Both the position numbers and the translations under genes were made by a program. Under the pieces are notes generated by a model, which did no database searches, was not told the DNA's origin, and saw nothing but the letters and a program-made list of their open reading frames with translations. DNA of 64,000 nt from assembly GCA_949128115.1 (NCBI GenBank), contig OX421963.1, positions 56,043,306-56,107,305 on the forward strand, given 5' to 3'. Origin of the DNA: Anaspis maculata. Its lineage: Eukaryota > Arthropoda > Insecta > Coleoptera > Scraptiidae. This document shows, piece after piece, positions 23,129-34,572 of this stretch (position 1 is the stretch's first letter; each line of letters opens with the position of its first letter).

Positions 23129-25589
23129 GTTTTTTGTCGACTATTCCACACAACATACTTCTGACTAATCAATACGTATGAAACCTTCGAGTTGAACCAA
23201 TGAAATCAGTTTTATACTGATAAAACACGACCTTCGTATAGTTTTATACTGATAAAACTGTGCCTTCCTTTTTATAAATAAACATTTACTTCATTTAAAA
23301 AGTTCCTCAGAATCGTGCCTGCTACAAGCCTTTCAAGTGACACCGCTTCCAAAAGTGGTTGTATTGCAATCGGTATATACAGGGTGTCCCAGAAATGGCG
23401 CATGAACTCTCCAGTACGTTGCTGGGAACTCATCATCAAGTTGGGGAAAAATAGTAGAAAAATTCTTTGGCTTTTATTTATTAAGTTATCGTCAAAAAAC
23501 TAAACGGTCGATTTGGCAAACGTGCACGACTGCACGTGCTCACCTACATACGTACCGCAAGGTAGGAATACAATTGTTCCAATATAAACATGGTCATCAT
23601 AGAAACGGTCATTGTTAGGGCCAATTTAGACATTTCCTTGTAGGTACTGATACTGGTGCCTACTGACACAGCTACTGGCTTTGATAGCTACCGATCGCAC
23701 CTCTTCGTAATTTCAACAACTTTCGCGCATTCAGAAAATAAACTTGTAAAACTGCGTTTCTCCCATTTCTATTTAGGAGTTACTAAGGCTGTCCCAGAAA
23801 GAAATTCACTTTAAAAAACGCCATACCCTTTTCACTTATTCAACTTGTTTTGAACTAACAATCCAAGGAAGAATCCTTGCAAATCATGTGTGAATATCAA
23901 TATCCGTCAGGCTCCTTTGACGATAGACGTTGGGACTACTCGTATTCGAGGAAAAAGTAAGAGCATGCAGTCCCGGTGAAACTTTGTGAGCCTTTCGATT
24001 TGGTTGATTCTGAAGCAATTCAAAAACGTCCTTTTCAGCATCAGGCATCATCAGGTACACTCACATGACGAGGGCGGCCGCGATCTGCTTGTAATAATAC
24101 GGTATATGAATAATACTGATACTTCCTGTCCGGTCCTTCTGGCTCTCTCTTCTGTTCTCTTATCACATACGATCGGGATGCTCTCTTTGAGGGTATTACT
24201 GGGGGTAAATAATGCGTTCCGCCTGCAAGTGATTGACGCGACGTTCGCCCAAAATCAGTAACATATCAGTGTATTCGCTAGCCGCATACATTATTCGCGG
24301 AAAAGTGAGGCAGGAATGATGCAAAATGATATTGACTGATCTTATTGTCAGAAAATGACTTCATTCGATTTTTTATTTATCCAATGTCAGATTGTAGGTA
24401 TACCTACTCATTTGTTTTTCACCGATGATGCCAGATCCATTTTCTGGGTAATTTGATTGAAAATTTGCAAAATTTAAATTTGGCTGTAGCCGTTAATCAA
24501 AAGTTGTTGAGGATTATTTCACCAGAAAATGATAAAAAGGCTTTGTCTCCATGAAATAAATATTGCTGTTTTAAAAAAATCACAGAAATGGAGAAGTTGA
24601 GTTTTCAAATTCAAACTCTTATATCTCGAAGAGTGGTCAAGGAGGAATTTTTTTACTATTTTTCTAAAGTTCCCTGGAAGTTCCGCTACAACGTAGTGGA
24701 GAGTTTATGCGCCATTTCTGGGACACCCTGTATACTCATCCCTTGTGTCCAACTAGAGGTGAGATGTAGTTTACTATATTTGTGAAATACCACATTTAAG
24801 CAGTTCCTAATTCAAATAAGTAACAATAATTTTGATCTGCAATGATTATCCATAGAACATTATGTAATTTCTGTTTGTTATAATAATTGCCGCATTATTA
24901 TTATTTTTGCCATAACGGCACCGTACGTCGCCGTAGGTAAGGCAGGCCAGGCCACCCTCCTGCACAGCAGTTGTCACATTGACAATGAATGACATCCGCA
25001 ATCCGCGCGGGGCACAAAATCGCAGATCTAGCCACAAAGAGGACCAGTTCATCACTTCTGTAAGGTTATGGTTATATTTTGCGGCCAATGTGGTTTCGTT
25101 ATCTTGAATGGCAAAGCTTTGGAAGACGTTTTTACGTTGAGAAGCACAATAATAATAGAAATATTAGCTGTTTGTTAGATTGCAAGTGCACTTGATTTCC
25201 AAAGCAACTTGATTTAATTAGCATGACCGCATGACAGTGTCACAACGCCAAAAAACAATTCCATTTTTGGATATGGGGTGGATTTGGAATCAAAACGTTT
25301 TTATATTTTGATTTTCACGTTTTGTGGAATATTCTCCGCAAATACCACTCGAGCTAATACGAGTTTTATCAAAATTTTCGAACTGTTTCTCAAGCTTTGT
25401 TTTCATGAAGCAATTCAACTCGTGGAAATGGTCACTTTATTATCAAAGACAAAAACCCTCCAGCTACGCTGTCGGGTTTTTTTCAGATAATAAAGTGACC
25501 ATTTCACACTCGGTGAATTTCTTGAAAACAAAGCTTTCGAGAAAGTTCGAAAATTTTATCGATAAAACTCATAGCTCTTGTGGTATTAT
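23129..25589. mobile_element. Inserted repeat with a large 3' hairpin (CTATTCCACAC family), copy A
   Basis: It begins CTATTCCACACAACATACTT and ends near ...GTGGTATTATATA, interrupting palindrome copy 1. A CGA trinucleotide occurs at both junctions. The right end (25351-25580) is a hairpin with arms of about 100 bp and a loop containing ACCCTCCAGCTACGCTGTCG. Closely matching DNA recurs at 62946-64000. Removing the insertion at 23380-24730 leaves about 1.1 kb. The superfamily is not recognised. Confidence 0.7.
23380..24730. mobile_element. TA-target TIR transposon, 1351 bp, with empty site in the window
   Basis: Perfect ends CAGGGTGTCCCAGAAATGGC and GCCATTTCTGGGACACCCTG-type complement, bordered by TA. 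The sister copy at 63208-63214 reads through (GTATATATACTCATCCC) exactly as predicted for the uninserted site with a 2-bp TA duplication. The interior has no intact transposase. Confidence 0.85.
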
Positions 25590-27609
25590 ATACGATAAAA
25601 TCCGTAATAAAAATGCTAAATAGAAAATTTCAACGGATTATTGAGAAGCAACTCGAAAGGTCACTTATGTGTGATAAAAACTATTACAGGGTGAACAGGT
25701 TCCAAAAAAAATGACTTGCCGTCAACATGCAATATAATAAAGTAAATATTCTGCCAAAGACCTTCAGCTTCGTCATTGGAAAATGCTGATTGGCATATTT
25801 GTTGATCATATCCACCTGAACTGGTTGAGAACGGCACTCAACAGCGTCAACAGTGCTGGAGCTATATACAGGGTGGAAGAGGAAAATATTTTTGTCTTCA
25901 TTTATTTCAAAAACCAAAATAGATAAAGTGAACAAAATTAAGGAATTGATGTTTCACTCAATGCATGTGAAGACACCAAAAACCGTTTTGAAATATCTTG
26001 AAGCGTTCCTGAAATATTCTTAAAAAACTGAAGAATATCATCAAAATTTTACTTTCTACTTTGATTTCGTATTTTCCATTATACAGATGTATATTCTTAA
26101 GTTTTGCAAATTTTTTTACAATATACACAAATATACAATGAATTATGATTAAAACTAAACAGCACCATCACCGGCATCAATCATGTATGCGTTGTATACA
26201 GGGTGTAATAAAAAATGGTTGTTTTTTTGCTGTATATAAAAAAAAAACAGCAAAAAAACGTGTGGATTACACATTCACGCCAGTAATTTACCTTATCAGG
26301 TGTCTTGGCTTAGTTTGTTTCCCCGGAAACTTCTTACCTCCCTAATTTTTCACTTTTTATGTCTTGATTTTTCTATAACAGCAAAGAAAACAACCATTTT
26401 TTCTCACACCCTGTATATGACGCATTGACGCATACATGATTGATGCCGGTGAGTGATGTGGCTGTTTAGTTTTCATCCTAGTTTGTTGTTAAATTATAGT
26501 ATATACCTCTATATAAGGGAAAATACGAAATCAAAGTAGAAAGTGAGATTTTTATGATATTCTTCAGTTTTTTCAAAATATTTCAGGAACGCTTTAAGAT
26601 ATTTCAAAACGGTTTGTTTTGTCTTTACACGCATTGAATGAAGCATCAATTCCTAAATTTCGATCACTTTATCTATCTCGGTTTTTGAAATAAATAATAA
26701 CAAAAATATTTTTCTCTTCCACCCTGTATGTAGCTCCGGCACCAATGACGCAGTTGGGTATGGTTCTCAACCAGTTCAGGCGCGTATGATCAACAAATAT
26801 GCCAATCGGCATCTTTCAATGAGAAAACTAAAGGTCTTTGGCGCAATTTTTTCTTCATCATATTGCATGTTGACGGAAAGTCATCTTTCTCGGAACCTCT
26901 TCACCCTGTAATAAGTTTTATCACACATAAGTGACATTTTGAGTTGCTCTTCAATAATCCGTTGGAGTTTTTTTTATAGCATTTTTATCACGGATTTTAT
27001 CGACAAAAAACGATTCAAGTTGTCAAAAAAGGGGCCCCCCTGGCCCCCCACATTGAAAAATTGCTTGGCAGCACTTCTCAAATGATAGAGGAAGGGTTCC
27101 TGAACATGCCTGCAAAAAATTGTTCCGTAGTCATTAAATGCATAGTTTGGGCAATATTTGGCGCTAGTCCACCGGACTATGAAGTCTTTCCCTGGCGGAC
27201 TTTTTCTATAGAAAATATTGCTCGAAATAATGTCACTAAGTCGTGTGGGTATGCATTCAGATTCCAGATAGCGCCTTACTCATGTGCTAAATTTTAGTAG
27301 ATCGGTCAAAAGGGTTTCAAAATAATGACGAAAAATCGATTTACAACTTTCCTTTTATCTTAGGGGCGCAATATTGGAATCTTGTTGAGTAGTTCCAGTG
27401 AATTTTCATCTGAAACACCCTCGGAATAGGGTATATCATTTTTTCACTTGAATAGACAATTTGTCAAAGTTTTAAAAAATATCAAAAAAATATTTTTCGT
27501 TTGTTGAGTTGAGTTATATGGAAGTTTCAAATTATTTTCAGATCTATTTTACCAAAATGATGAAAAATTCACTGAGTTAATTTCGATGTATAAAGCCCAG
27601 TTGCTCACC

Positions 27610-27704
27610 TCGAGTTTAACATTAAACTTGGTTTGGTTGCCATAGATTTAATTGTTGCAACAATTATTTTCATAGTAACCAAACCGGGTTTAAAGTTGAA
27701 CTTG
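27610..27704. repeat. Short hairpin, MITE-like
   Basis: CGAGTTTAACATTAAACTTG and GTTTGGTTGC face GTAACCAAACCGGGTTTAAA and GTTGAACTTG. About 95 bp, between the palindromes at 27177 and 28009. Confidence 0.5.
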
Positions 27705-28008
27705 TAAATCATTTTTCGATATTTTTTTAAATCTCGTGTCGGTTGATTAACCTATCAAGTGATTTATTCATAATCAGGATGAAAAGCGGAGTCGGTTTCC
27801 ATATTAAAATACAAGGGGTGCCCAATTGACTTTTTTTTTATGTTGCACCCTGTAAGCAATATACCACAGAAAATTTTGTGGACAGATTCGAACCCTACGG
27901 AAAAAATTATGGGAATCGTTTTTCATTTTCAAAATTATCTCCAGGGGAAGTCTCCAGAGGGGGGGTTTAGATATATGTGAACTAACATACTTCCAAGTTT
28001 TATGTATA

Positions 28009-29471
28009 GTTGCAGCGGTACGCTAGCAAAATGACCCTGATTCTGCATTTTGTGATACTGCAATGAAATTTGGCATATGCCAACTACGTAGAATTTCAAG
28101 TGATTTGACCCGCAGCACTCAAAAATTTGTCCATTAGGGGGCGACTGTGGGCCCCTCCAAATTTCAAGATGTCAGTGTTTTTACCATGCACCATTCAGTA
28201 CCGCCCTATCTACCGTACAGGACACGACAGGACCTAAACAACTTTGTTCTTGACCATCATAACATTTTTCGTCATGTCAATTCCATTCTTCTTACAGAAA
28301 AAAATTATTTCTTTGGCTGGTCAACAAGTCGAGAAATATATATTTTTTTGGACCACAAATAGATTGTTGTGTCGTTTTTGTGTGATCATCGATAAATCCG
28401 TATCCCCTTGATTCATTCATGAAAACAAAAGTTTTGCTGTTCTATTCTTTAACGAAGGGGTGACCTCAACTTATCATTATTTTGAACATTACCTATTTCA
28501 AAGTTTTATCCCGAAAAATATGATTATTATTGTACTAATATATAGCTTGAAGTTTTCTTCAATGGTTTGGATGATGAAACGGCCTCAGATTCCACCTGGA
28601 AGCCGTGCATAATGATTTTTCTGCAAGGCCGTCAAATTTGGCATTTTTGATTTTCTACCGGGAGCGGCCAAAATGTCAATACACACCACTCCGCCCAAGA
28701 GCACCGGTTTGCTCTAGCGGAAAACGATATTCACGCCTAACAATTTTGCATTTTGTGATACTGAAATGAGAGTTGGTGCGAAAGTACCGCAACCGGTGCT
28801 CTTGGGCGGAGTGGTGTGTATTGACATTTTGGCCGCTCCCGCTAAAAAATCAAAAATGCCAAATTTGACGGCCTTGCAGAAAAATTATTATGTACGGCTT
28901 CCAGGTGGAATCTGAGGCAGTTTCATCATCCACATCGTTGAAGAGAATTTCAAGCTGTATATTAGTATAACAATAATCATACTTACCGGGGTAAAACATT
29001 GAAAAAGGTAAGGTTGAAAATAATGGTAAGTTGAAGTCACTCCTTTGTTGAAAAATAGCACTGCAAAAGTTTTCTTTTCATAAATGAATCAAGGGGATGC
29101 GGATTCATCGATGATCGCACAAAAACTACTCAACAATCTATTGGTGGTCCAAAACAAAATTATTTTTCAATTTGTTGACCAGGCAAAGAAATTATTTTTT
29201 TTCTATAAGAAGAATGGAATTGACATGACGAAAAATGTTATGATAGTCAAGAACAAAGTTGTTTAGGTTCTGTACGGTAGATAGGGCGGTACTGGATGTC
29301 GCATAGGAAAAATTGAGACATCTTGAAATTTTGAGGGGCCCCCAGTCGCCCCCTAATGGACAAATTTTTGAGTGCTGCGGGTCAAATCACTTGAAATTTC
29401 ATGTAGTTTCCATATGCCAAATTTCATTGCAGTATCACAAAATGCAGAATCAAAAAGCGTACCGCTGCAAC
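28009..29471. mobile_element. Palindromic TA-flanked element, 1463 bp
   Basis: The ends GTTGCAGCGGTACGC and GCGTACCGCTGCAAC are bordered by TA. Arms of about 700 bp stay complementary to a centre near 28745, for example GAGCACCGGTTTGCTC facing CGCAACCGGTGCTCTTGGGC, and CCCCTTGATTCATTCATGAA facing its complement near 29085. The short ORFs inside are arm sequence, not genes. Confidence 0.8.
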
Positions 29472-29698
29472 TAGTACTATTGGTAACAAAATGAACTCAT
29501 ACAGCGTTTAAATCCAGTCGTCGTGATTATTTATCATTTGGTTGGGGTGGATTCGATTTTTTGACGATTTCGTCGTCATGTCTCCCAGAGTCGTCATTTC
29601 TGAAAGATCTAGCTATCAAAGTCAAGTTGAAATTTGAAAATATTGATGTAGTTTTTGAACTGAATCTGCCTTGGATGCTGCACTCCGATCCCAAAAGC

Positions 29699-30208
29699 CT
29701 ACTCTCGATAAATGTGGGTGAGCGAAAATAGCAGATGAGTTTCCTTCCTCAAGTCTGTTGAAAACGTCTTCCTAGCAGCCACCCTGCAGCACAGTTCAGA
29801 CTCTCGAACTCGGCGGTTCGCAGTCATCGAGCAGCCCAGAAAGGCAGTTTCGTTTATCGCGTCTCGTGTCGTACTGAAGGGATCATGTCGTAGTTGATCG
29901 AGCAGCGCTTGGTCTTGGTCCACAGTGGATATTCTTGATGGCCTCCCGGCACCACCTCTTCCAGCAAAGTTCCCGTGTTCCGCCCATTGCTTCTTCACAG
30001 ACAGTACAGTCATTTTGTCTATGCCAAACATCAAAGTAACCTTTCTGGAAAGACCTTCTTCCAGCTGTATAACAATGCTGTTTTTTTGTTCATGCTGAAT
30101 CGAGGCATGATTGACGGAAGCTTGATTGAGCTTTGTCACCTTGGCACTGACAGAAATGTTCAATTCACGCAGCCGAAATATAGCTGTATGAGTTAATTTT
30201 GTTATCAA
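29699..30208 (-). pseudogene. Tc1/mariner-type transposase, N-terminal DNA-binding fragment
   Basis: The 169-residue frame carries the two-part helix-turn-helix region of a Tc1-like transposase. The visible order is EEGLSRKVTLMFGIDKMTVL, then KKQWAEHGNFAGRGGAGRPS (the GRPR-like hinge between the HTH motifs), then an ISTVDQDQALLDQL block and a RRVRE segment before THIYRE. The frame ends before the catalytic DDE core, and no continuation is visible downstream, so this is a truncated relic. It lies just beyond the palindromic element at 28009-29471 but outside its ends, so I do not link the two. Confidence 0.75.
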
Positions 30209-30315
30209 TAGTACCTAATCGAGAAATTCGCAACTCTATGGGTATATGATTGACTGACTGACTTTATTACTGATAAGTGATAACCAAGTTGAAAAAATGT
30301 GAAAAATAAATAGAC

Positions 30316-30321
30316 TTTATT
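30316..30321 (-). terminator. Polyadenylation signal of the coiled-coil gene
   Basis: TTTATT on the plus strand is AATAAA on the minus strand, 35-40 nt beyond the TGA stop of the coiled-coil gene. Confidence 0.5.
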
Positions 30322-30355
30322 GAGCAACTGAGCACAAAAGAACCAACTTGAAATA

Positions 30356-31216
30356 TCATCTCATTTCATTATAATTTTCCTTAGCAGTAAACATATCGGA
30401 AGCATTCTTTAGCAAAGTATAAGCACTATCTTTTTGCATTTTGATAATATTCCTCTGATTGCCAATGACGGCCTTTTCCAATTCACCATACTTCTGCAAA
30501 CTGACCCCCAGCGCATTGACTTTTCCGATATTTCTCCTCGACTTTCGTATTCTCTCAGCGGACACTGCACACCCTTCTATGAACTTCATCAAACTATCGT
30601 ACTCTTCTTGACTGCTGATCGGCTCAATGTTTTTCAAATTCAACTGATCACTGGCGTTGGTAAAAAAACTAAGGCACCTGCCAAGGTTTTCTTCTAAACC
30701 AGTCAGAGCTGCTACTTGGTGAAACACATTTACAGTCTTTTGAATCTCGTTGATGTGTTCTTCGACTTTGGACAGCTGTTCCAAGTGGGTAATTTCTTCT
30801 TCGGTCTCTTTGTAGGCTGTTCTCATCTTGTGCAGGGAATCTTGTTGGATTATGAGCTGATCTTTGATGTCTTGTTCCTGGATTTTGATGTGACTGGAAA
30901 TGATGTCTTGTTTCATTAGTGCACACAGGTAGTTGCTGTAAGCCAAGTCACATTCTACTTCTTTATCGACTGTAGGTGCTGCGCTTGTTTTCAATTTGGG
31001 AACTGATCCAGATCGATGTAAAGCCCCGGTGGCGTTCAAGTTGACTTTCATGTTGGGAGTGGTGGTTCCTCTTTTAAGGGGGCGCATGGTATTGTTCAGC
31101 ATAGGACTGGCGCCTGTTCTGGTCGGAGTGGTTCTTACTGGTCTTAAAGGCCTCAAAGGCCCTTTTGGCACTTCCGTTTTCCGTTTTTCGTTCATTTTTG
31201 ACTGGCAAAGTGGCAA
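30356..31216 (-). CDS. Basic N-terminus/coiled-coil protein, possible HAUS8-like augmin subunit
   Basis: One uninterrupted minus-strand ORF of 286 residues, apparently intronless. Residues 1-80 are basic and rich in Pro, Thr and Arg (GPLRPLRPVRTTPTRTG), as in a disordered microtubule-binding tail. Residues about 88-170 form heptad-like helices (SNYLCALMKQDIISSHIKIQ, then a Gln/Glu-rich coiled coil), and a second helical block follows to the C-terminus. This architecture matches HAUS8/Hice1, the augmin subunit whose basic tail binds spindle microtubules, but sequence similarity is weak and I could not run a profile search. Other kinetochore or centrosome coiled-coil proteins are possible. An in-frame ATG at residue 8 (MNEKRK) is an alternative start. 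The gene is divergent from RPB10 with 626 bp between the start codons, suggesting a shared promoter. Confidence 0.7.
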   Translation of the reverse strand: MPLCQSKMNEKRKTEVPKGPLRPLRPVRTTPTRTGASPMLNNTMRPLKRGTTTPNMKVNLNATGALHRSGSVPKLKTSAAPTVDKEVECDLAYSNYLCALMKQDIISSHIKIQEQDIKDQLIIQQDSLHKMRTAYKETEEEITHLEQLSKVEEHINEIQKTVNVFHQVAALTGLEENLGRCLSFFTNASDQLNLKNIEPISSQEEYDSLMKFIEGCAVSAERIRKSRRNIGKVNALGVSLQKYGELEKAVIGNQRNIIKMQKDSAYTLLKNASDMFTAKENYNEMR

Positions 31217-32046
<830 letters not shown>

Positions 32047-32448
32047 ATCAGTTCGTGAGATTCATTTTAGTGTGGGAATTAAGTTTAACTTGTAAGAGAC
32101 TATGTAAATACATTTTTTTTTTAATCGATTCATTCTGTTTTTCCTGCACTATGAGGCCACAAAAGATCAAGATTTAATCTTATTGGTATTTAGCACAGCA
32201 CAGGTCTTGTTGCTCAAGGTTGGCGATTCACCGTAAAGGAGAGACCGTGACATATACCTTGAGTGAGGAAGAGATAGAGATAAGAGTTTTTCTTATGCAG
32301 TTTTAGTGCTACCAATGCTCCAAAAAGAAAAAGGTATTCCTAAAATTGGATTGGCCAGTTCAATAGCTATTTTTTGCCCCAAAATATAGTCATTTTTTGC
32401 CCCAAAATATAGACATTTTTTTATTTTTAGGAACAAAAATAGCTATCA

Positions 32449-32612
32449 GGTGAGTTCAGTCAGCTTAATTAGCCGCAAGTTTTAATTTTAGTCGCAAGCG
32501 TAGCGACGCTCATTGGCTCGTATGAACAAGCCTCCTCAGAACAGCCAATAAGCGAAGCAGCGCTTACGACTAAAATAAAACTTGCGGCTAAATAAGCTGA
32601 CTGAACGCACCT
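32449..32612. mobile_element. MITE, second copy of the element at 11183
   Basis: The same ends (GGTGAGTTCAGTCAGCTTAA and ...GCTGACTGAACGCACCT) and the same inverted arms as 11183-11351. TTA follows the right end; the left flank has diverged to TCA. Confidence 0.7.
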
Positions 32613-32636
32613 TTAGACTAGACAATCCAATGTCTA

Positions 32637-34385
32637 CGACGGCGTAGAAGGGCCATGCATAAGTTTTATTTTTTGAAATCTCGAAGTTTCGACGAAAAAG
32701 TCGAAGTTTCGACATATAAGAAGAAGTTTAGATGTTTAATTCGAAGTTTCGACTTATATGTCAGAGTTTCGACTTTAAAGGGATCATACAATTATTTAGT
32801 TTCTTGAAATCTCGAAGTTTCGGCATAAAAGTCGAAGTTTCGGCATAAAAGTCGAAGTTTCGACATACAAGTCGAAAGTTTCGACATAGAAGTCGAAGTT
32901 TCGACATATAAGACGAAGTTTCGACTTTTTATATCGAATCGAAACTTCAAGATTTTAAAAAATATAATAATCGTATAATTTCCAAAAAGTCGAAACTTCG
33001 CCTTATATGTCGAAGCTTTGACTTCTTATGTCGAAACTTCGAGATTTTAAAAATATAATAATTGTATAATCCCCAAAAAGTCGAAACTTTGACAGATAAG
33101 TATGTCGAAACTTCAACTTATTTGTCGAAACTTCGAGATGTCAAAAAATAAACTATTGCATGGCCCTTCTATACGACGGCGTAGAAACTTCGCCTTATAT
33201 GTCGAAGCTTTGACTTCTTATGTCGAAACTTCGAGATTTTAAAAATATAATAATTGTATAATCCCCAAAAAGTCGAAACTTTGACAGATAAGTATGTCGA
33301 AACTTCAACTTATTTGTCGAAACTTCGAGATGTCAAAAAATGAACTATTGCATGGCCCTTCTATTCGACGGCGTAGAAGGGCCATGCAATAGTTTTATTT
33401 TTTGAAATCTCGAAGTATCGACAAAAAAGTCTAAGTTTCGACATATAAGAAGAAGTTTCGATTTTTAAGTCGAAGTTTCGACTTATATGTCAGAGTTTCG
33501 ACTTTTTAAATCTCGAAGTTTCGACATAAAAATCGAAGTTTCGACAAAAAAGTCGAAGTTTCGACATATAAGACGAAGTTTCGTCTTTTTATATCGAAAG
33601 TTCAATATTTAAAAAAATATATTAGTCGTATAATTTTCAAAAAGTTGAAACTTCAACTTATATGTCGAGACTTCAAGATTTTAAAAAATATAATAAGAAT
33701 TGTATAATTCCCAAAAAGTCGAAACTTCAACTTATTTGTCGAAACTTCGAGATGTCAAAAAATAAACTATTGCATGGCCCTTCTTTACGACGTCGTAGAA
33801 GGGCCATGCAATAGTTTTATTTTTTGAAATCTTGAAGTCTCGACAAAAAAGTTGAAGTTTCGACATATAAGAAGAAGTTTCGATTTTCAAGTCGAAGTTT
33901 CGACTTATATGTCAGAGTTTCGACTTATATGTCAGAGTTTCGACTTTTTAAATCTCGAAGTTTCGACATAAAAATCGAAGTTTCGACAAAAAAGTCGAAG
34001 TTTCGACATATAAGACGAAGTTTCGTCTTTTTATATCGAAAGTTCAAGATTTAAAAAAATATATTAATCGTATAATTTTCAAAAAGTTGAAACTTCGACT
34101 TATATGTCGAGACTTCAAGATTTTAAAAAATATAATAAGAATTGTATAATTCCCAAAAAGTCGAAACTTCGACTTTGTATATGTCGAAACCTCAACTTAT
34201 ATGTCGAAGCTTTGACTTCTTCACTTCTTGTGTCGAAGCTTCGAGATTTCAAAGATATAATAATTGTATAATGCCCAAAAAGTCGAGACTCTGACATCTA
34301 TGTCGAAACTTCAACTTATTTGTCAAAACTTCGATATTTCAAAAAATAAACTATTGCATGGCCCTTCTACGCCGTCGTACTTCTA
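32637..34385. repeat. Foldback array of GTCGAAGTTTCGAC-like motifs
   Basis: Dozens of imperfect copies of a roughly 19-22-bp unit (GTCGAAGTTTCGACATATAA), first in one orientation, then reversed (GTCGAAACTTCGAC...). The switch repeats in several blocks, each bounded by GAAGGGCCATGCAATAG and its complement next to CGACGGCGTAG: about 32637-33180, 33180-33370, 33370-33795 and 33795-34385. Each motif is nearly self-complementary. No ORF of note; purpose unknown. Confidence 0.85.
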
Positions 34386-34439
34386 CGCCTTTGTAAATTT
34401 CAGATAGCTGTTTTCTTCAGTTTATCTTTCAAAAGCACT

Positions 34440-34572
34440 GACTGGGCGCTTTCCATTTACCGACATAAGTCGACTTGTGTCGACACAAATGCATTCCATT
34501 TGATTTGTGTTGCTGTGTGTCATCGACACAAGCTGACACAAACCGACACAAAGTGTTTTAAATGGTAAGCGA
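34440..34572. repeat. Hairpin with ACAAACCGACACAAA-type repeats
   Basis: GGGCGCTTTCCATTTACCGA and GTCGACTTGTGTCGACACAA on the left face GACACAAAGTGTTTTAAATG and GTAAGCG on the right. MITE-like, about 130 bp. The following 34573-36145 shows no gene I can support; 34780-35165 is less AT-rich but its frames are short. Confidence 0.45.

Larger units (their letters stand above)
22971..27177. mobile_element. Giant nested palindromic element, copy 1 (interrupted)
   Basis: Outer ends GTCCGGTGGACTAG and CTAGTCCACCGGAC are bordered by TA. Inside, TA-flanked CAGGGTG-type ends are nested concentrically at 25687-26908, 25869-26726 and 26199-26413. The left arm is split at 23128/23129 by a 2.46-kb insertion ending at 25589; without it the length is about 1746 bp, matching the uninterrupted copy at 38532-40283 (1752 bp). 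Poly-G runs lie near 23090. Confidence 0.85.

Noticed and set aside
24846..25088. 80-residue minus-strand ORF repeated at 63327-63566
   Set aside because: Both copies belong to the same transposon-like repeat (copies A and C); no domain recognised.
32637..34385. CRISPR array
   Set aside because: Motif spacing and orientation vary, spacers are not unique, and the DNA is eukaryotic with spliced genes.
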